From: Lodderomyces elongisporus
Lineage: Eukaryota; Ascomycota; Pichiomycetes; Serinales; Debaryomycetaceae
Assembly (NCBI RefSeq): GCF_030384665.1
Contig: NC_083673.1
Location: 186,001-250,000, forward strand
Length of the DNA: 64,000 nt
Direction: 5' to 3'
The translations under genes were made by a program, and so were the position numbers. Positions 60,371 through 64,000 of this stretch are shown here, one piece after another; within the stretch, counting starts at the first letter, position 1; the number at the start of each line of letters is the position of its first letter. The notes under the pieces were generated by a model. It was not told where the DNA came from. It did no database searches and was given only the letters and a program-made list of their open reading frames with translations.

Positions 60371-63300
60371 TTAACCTATTCTTACACTTCTTCGTTTGAA
60401 AAAGTCCATTACTTTTCTGGCTGCACTTGACTCTTTGTGTGCGTTTGGTGTTGCTGCCATTGAATGTCTCTTTGATGATGCCGATGAGGAAACTTGTCTC
60501 GAAGTGACTGAGCCCAGATCCTGCTTAACATCGGATTTTCTCACAATGTGATTATCTGTAGTAGGCTCCAATGCTTTTCTCTTTGGCTGGGACGAGTTTG
60601 AATTTGTTTGTGGAGAAGATGTTGAAGTAGCTTGATGCTGAATTTTTGTGTCCTTATTGTTCTCCGGTATTGTCAAATTTGTAGTAGAGGAGTTAAAAGT
60701 ACTGTAGAATGAAAGGAAACTGTACCTATTTTTCCTTTTCGCTTCCTTGTTCTCCTTGTCTTCATCATTCGAAATACGATCATCTTTCTTTTGTGTAGTA
60801 CTTTGCTTCTTGATACCTTCATTTGCTTTGCCCAAATGAGCTTTTTCGTTATTCTGCAACTTTTTGGATCCGGTAGAGCCCGCAGAGCCATTTGAAGGGA
60901 CTCTCTTTTCTTTATTTGATGATATAGTATTCTCTACTGGTTTGTTATTAACCGAGATTGAAGTAGGCTTATTGGTTTCTTTCTCCAGGTCTGACTTTTC
61001 AGCTTTTAATACTATAGACTGGGTAATGTTTTTAGACTTGTTGCGTTCTGCAGACTTTGAAGACTTTGTAGGTGTATCTGTACTTTCATTGTTTTGTTTT
61101 GAGTCCAGTTCAGATTCAACCACCTTTTCATCACCAGCAGCTGCAGCCACTGCAAGGTTTTCTTGAGAGCTTTCCGTCAAGTTCATAGGAGGTGGTGATG
61201 GTGATTTCGACACCAGCAAGTCAGCAACTTCATGGCTACTTACTTTGCTTGGCGAATGAGATTCAGTCAACTCCAAAGCTTCAATCTTGTCTTCCAAGTA
61301 ACTCAATACTGAGTTTCTCTTATTTTCCTGTGACGTCCCATTAATCATATTCTCATTGCTCAACACGCCATTAACGTGGACATGAGTGACTTCTGAGTTT
61401 CGCCTATTGGAAGCAGATCTTCCTCTTTGTCTTTGGGTGAAATCGGTGTTTTTAGTTGGAGAAGTGGAGATGTACTGTGTCATTGAGTTGGTGTTGTTGC
61501 TACTATTATTTTCATTACTGTTATGGTTGTTGTTATCGGTCTCATTGTTTTCATTGTTGTTATTGTTGTTATGGCTAGAACTTTTGATACTAAGATTGTC
61601 TTTATTGTTGGTATCAGTATTAGGCACTGAGTATTTCATAATATCTTTGTAGCTTGGTCCGCTACTTCCAGTCATTATTGATGACGACATCGATGATGGA
61701 TGGTACGATGTTGGTCTGGGTTTGCGAACCGTGTGTGGAAGCTTATGAGTTTCTCTTGATGGCAATATAGTTGGATGCGTTGGTTTGGTTGGACTTTCGA
61801 CAATTGTTGATATCATAGATTGGCTGTTGAATTGGGTGTTGACTGCAGCCGGTCTGTGCATCATATCATCATTAACAACTGCTTTCAATGCAAAGCTAGC
61901 TGAAGAGTAAGAGTTTGTAATCGAAGCAGCTTTTTGCTGAACTCGTGTTGGAGATACCGATGAAGACTTCTTTGGAGATGGTGTCTTTGAGAGCATGAGA
62001 GAGTCTGTTGAGTCTTGTAAATGTGGTGTAACACCACTACTAGACATGGATGGAGACGCATAAAGTAAACTAATACTTGTTGACGAATGGGATCTCGAAT
62101 GAGTTGGCGCTTGAATCTGCACAGGAACTTGCACAGGAACCTGGGAAGGAGCTTTCTGTGTTTGGTGCAAGTGAGGTTGTATGTGGGCAATGTGTGAGTT
62201 GTGGTATTGCATGGCCGGCATGACTAACGATGAAGAATTTGTTGGAGCGTTGAACATGGAGTATCTCTTGTTGATACCAGGATGCTGTTGTTCAACAAGT
62301 TCGGATGGTGGCTGTTGTTTTTGTTGATGAATTCGGTCCCATTCAGGTTGTCTAATGGACAAGAGAGACGAATATGGAGTTAAGAATGGGTGGTTTCTAA
62401 TGGTGTCAAGCGTTGCTCTTTTTCTTGGATCTGAAACGATAATTTTGCGGAGTAAATCTCGCGCCAACGGACTGACATATTCTGGGAATGTTAGTGGGGT
62501 TTTGCATATGTAGTGGTATAGTTTAATAATATCGGAGCCGTCTTCGTTTTCTGGATCGTCGTCAAATGGCAAGTATCCTGAGAGCATAGCGTAGAGTATT
62601 ATACCAAGCGACCAAATATCCACCTTGCGGCCTTCATATGGTGATTGTGTCAATACTAATTCTGGAGCTGCATAGCACGGCGAGCCGCAGCTTGTTTTCA
62701 TCAAGTCATTGTGTTCGCGGTTAAAGGAATTGACAAAGCCAAAGTCGCTAATGATTACGTTTTTGTGTTTATCCAAGAGGAGGTTTTCCAATTTTAAGTC
62801 GCGATGAATGAGTTGTTTTGAGTGGAGGTAGTCCACACCGCTAACCAATTGAGCAAATATTTTTTTGGCCACTGGTTCTTTCAAGTACTTGTGTTGCAAG
62901 ATGTAGTCAAACAATTCTCCACCCGATGCGTATTCTAGCACTATACCAACGTACTTGCCACTTTTCATGACTTCAACCAAGTTTACAATGTTTGGGTGGT
63001 TTAGCATTTTTAATGAGTTTATTTCACGATGTATTTTCACCTCCGAGTCGGAGTCCTTTACAATGGTTGAGCGTTTGATAAGCTTGATAGCTACTTGGCT
63101 GGGGTGTTTGCCATCTTTCCTCCAGCCCAATTTAACTTTGCCAAATTCACCTTCTCCCAAAGTTGAGCCCAATATGTAGTTGCCAAATCTGATTTCACGA
63201 TGCATTTTTTTGGCAATGTTGGGGTGATTGAGGTTGTTGTGCATTTGCGATGAGATTGAGGTTGAGGATGTCGAGTGTGGGGTGGCTAGTTGTGTGTTTG

Positions 63301-63541
63301 TAGATGATGATAGATCGGGAATAACACGTGGAGTATTTGCATTTTGGATTTGACTCTGAGTCTGACTCTGAGTCTGAGTATGAGTCTGGCTCTGAGTCTG
63401 ATTTTCGAATTCCACAAGTTTTGATTGTCTTGTGGTTGATACTGATCTTCGTGGGGGTGGTAAGTTATCCAAGTTGTCGTGATTTACCAGTGCAAATGTA
63501 GATTCGATAGGTGTTGCTGGACCTGCAACAGAAGCTGACAT
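60371..63541 (-). CDS. KIN4: Kin4-type Ser/Thr protein kinase (spindle-position checkpoint family)
   Basis: 1056 aa. After a Ser/Gln/Thr-rich N terminus (SQTQ dipeptides ~47-66), the kinase domain spans ~120-390. Glycine loop GEGEFGKV starts at 129; Lys153, HRDLKLEN from 246, DFG 266-268 and T-loop LMKTSCGSPCYAAPEL follow. T283 is the likely counterpart of the Elm1-phosphorylated T-loop Thr of yeast Kin4 (inference). SGYLPFDDDPENEDGSDI and the N-terminal NYILGSTLGEGEFGKVKLGW are Kin4/Frk1-specific. The 650-residue C-terminal tail is Ser/Asn-rich and disordered, and ends in RKVMDFFKRRSVRIG, a basic motif conserved at Kin4 C termini. Kin4 restrains mitotic exit by acting on Bfa1 when the spindle is mispositioned. 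Confidence 0.93.
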   Translation of the reverse strand: MSASVAGPATPIESTFALVNHDNLDNLPPPRRSVSTTRQSKLVEFENQTQSQTHTQTQSQTQSQIQNANTPRVIPDLSSSTNTQLATPHSTSSTSISSQMHNNLNHPNIAKKMHREIRFGNYILGSTLGEGEFGKVKLGWRKDGKHPSQVAIKLIKRSTIVKDSDSEVKIHREINSLKMLNHPNIVNLVEVMKSGKYVGIVLEYASGGELFDYILQHKYLKEPVAKKIFAQLVSGVDYLHSKQLIHRDLKLENLLLDKHKNVIISDFGFVNSFNREHNDLMKTSCGSPCYAAPELVLTQSPYEGRKVDIWSLGIILYAMLSGYLPFDDDPENEDGSDIIKLYHYICKTPLTFPEYVSPLARDLLRKIIVSDPRKRATLDTIRNHPFLTPYSSLLSIRQPEWDRIHQQKQQPPSELVEQQHPGINKRYSMFNAPTNSSSLVMPAMQYHNSHIAHIQPHLHQTQKAPSQVPVQVPVQIQAPTHSRSHSSTSISLLYASPSMSSSGVTPHLQDSTDSLMLSKTPSPKKSSSVSPTRVQQKAASITNSYSSASFALKAVVNDDMMHRPAAVNTQFNSQSMISTIVESPTKPTHPTILPSRETHKLPHTVRKPRPTSYHPSSMSSSIMTGSSGPSYKDIMKYSVPNTDTNNKDNLSIKSSSHNNNNNNENNETDNNNHNSNENNSSNNTNSMTQYISTSPTKNTDFTQRQRGRSASNRRNSEVTHVHVNGVLSNENMINGTSQENKRNSVLSYLEDKIEALELTESHSPSKVSSHEVADLLVSKSPSPPPMNLTESSQENLAVAAAAGDEKVVESELDSKQNNESTDTPTKSSKSAERNKSKNITQSIVLKAEKSDLEKETNKPTSISVNNKPVENTISSNKEKRVPSNGSAGSTGSKKLQNNEKAHLGKANEGIKKQSTTQKKDDRISNDEDKENKEAKRKNRYSFLSFYSTFNSSTTNLTIPENNKDTKIQHQATSTSSPQTNSNSSQPKRKALEPTTDNHIVRKSDVKQDLGSVTSRQVSSSASSKRHSMAATPNAHKESSAARKVMDFFKRRSVRIG

Positions 63542-64000
63542 TGTTGCAAGACTTATTTTCTCCGTTGTTTGTTTAGTTTTCTTTTTTTGCTGTTTTTTTT
63601 TTAGTTTCCACTCAGTTTACTTTGAAGAAAAAACTAAAGGTGAATTATCTTTCCTATCTTTTGGACTGAAGTTGAAATGGAAGTGGAAATGGAAATGGAA
63701 AAAAACTAAAGAAGAAGAAAAAAAATATATATCGGTAATGATATTGATAATAATAATCGGTGGTGAATATGTTTAGTTGATATAAGTTTTAGACTGGACT
63801 GCTCTAAACTCCTGTTGGTTTGTTCTTTCTTTTTAAATTTGAGTAAAGTGATTGAGTTAGTGAGTTAGTGTGTTAGTCGGTAAGTGGGTGAGTGGGTGAG
63901 TAATAATGAGTGAATGTAAATTTTTGTTTGATTAGATTTTATTTGAGGGGTTGGGGGTTGAGTGGAGTTGGTCGTCAACTCGATAGTCTTGGGAAAGGAG
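63542..64000. other. KIN4 upstream region, right edge
   Basis: 459 bp. It includes a GGAAATGGAAGT purine repeat (63675-63700) and an imperfect GTGAGTTA/GTGGGTGA octamer repeat (63849-63905). No coding evidence. Confidence 0.55.

Overview
This window is nuclear DNA from a budding yeast, most likely of the CUG-Ser1 (Candida/Lodderomyces) clade. Gene density is moderate and the intergenic DNA is AT-rich and full of microsatellites. The few introns are short, near the 5' end, and use GTATGT donors with TACTAAC branch points. Every recognisable protein has a Saccharomycotina counterpart. The best clade evidence is in the VMA4 first exon: its fourth codon is CTG and aligns with the Ser of the widespread 'ALSD' N terminus of V-ATPase subunit E, as expected if CUG is read as Ser. 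Long Q/N/S/T tracts and multi-kilobase intergenic regions suggest the Lodderomyces elongisporus / C. parapsilosis group, but I cannot fix the species.

Layout, left to right: NGS1 (-), a GH3-GNAT GlcNAc sensor; a 2.2 kb gap holding an orphan-looking promoter; CRC1 (+), carnitine carrier; VMA4 (+, intron); an MRS2/LPE10-type mitochondrial Mg2+ channel (+), convergent with RPA43 (-); PMU1-like phosphatase (-); HDA1 histone deacetylase (+), convergent with an Ark1/Prk1-family kinase (-); RCM1 rRNA m5C methyltransferase (+); a 3.4 kb gap; an oligopeptide transporter (+); intron-containing tRNA-Leu(AAG) (-); RSR1 GTPase (-, intron); a split gene for a predicted mitochondrial EMAPII/Arc1-type tRNA-binding protein (-), divergent from MCM6 (+); a C2H2 regulator (-); ECM4-type glutathione transferase (+, intron, two possible starts); PRX1 (-); a Zn2Cys6 regulator (-); RAD51 (-), divergent from ERG25 (+); EMC5 (-); a large unrecognised Ser/Gln-rich protein with a PP1-type KVRF motif (+); UTP23 (+); FAP1 (-); KIN4 (-).

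The genes do not form an operon or cluster; they are ordinary eukaryotic loci. Some themes recur. Mitochondria: CRC1, MRS2-like, Arc1-like, PRX1 and possibly the long ECM4 form. Ribosome biogenesis: RPA43, RCM1, UTP23. Replication and recombination: MCM6 and RAD51, both with MluI cell-cycle boxes upstream.

I found no transposon, virus, CRISPR array or obviously foreign island. The observations most worth checking are: coding-like C-terminal tails reachable by a +1 shift at the stop codons of RCM1 and UTP23; the two-exon mitochondrial tRNA-binding protein; the possible dual-targeted ECM4; an ERG25 promoter with an exact sterol-response core; an exact 10-bp TGACRTGAGC tandem array; and a GC-rich double hairpin in the 3.4 kb gap.
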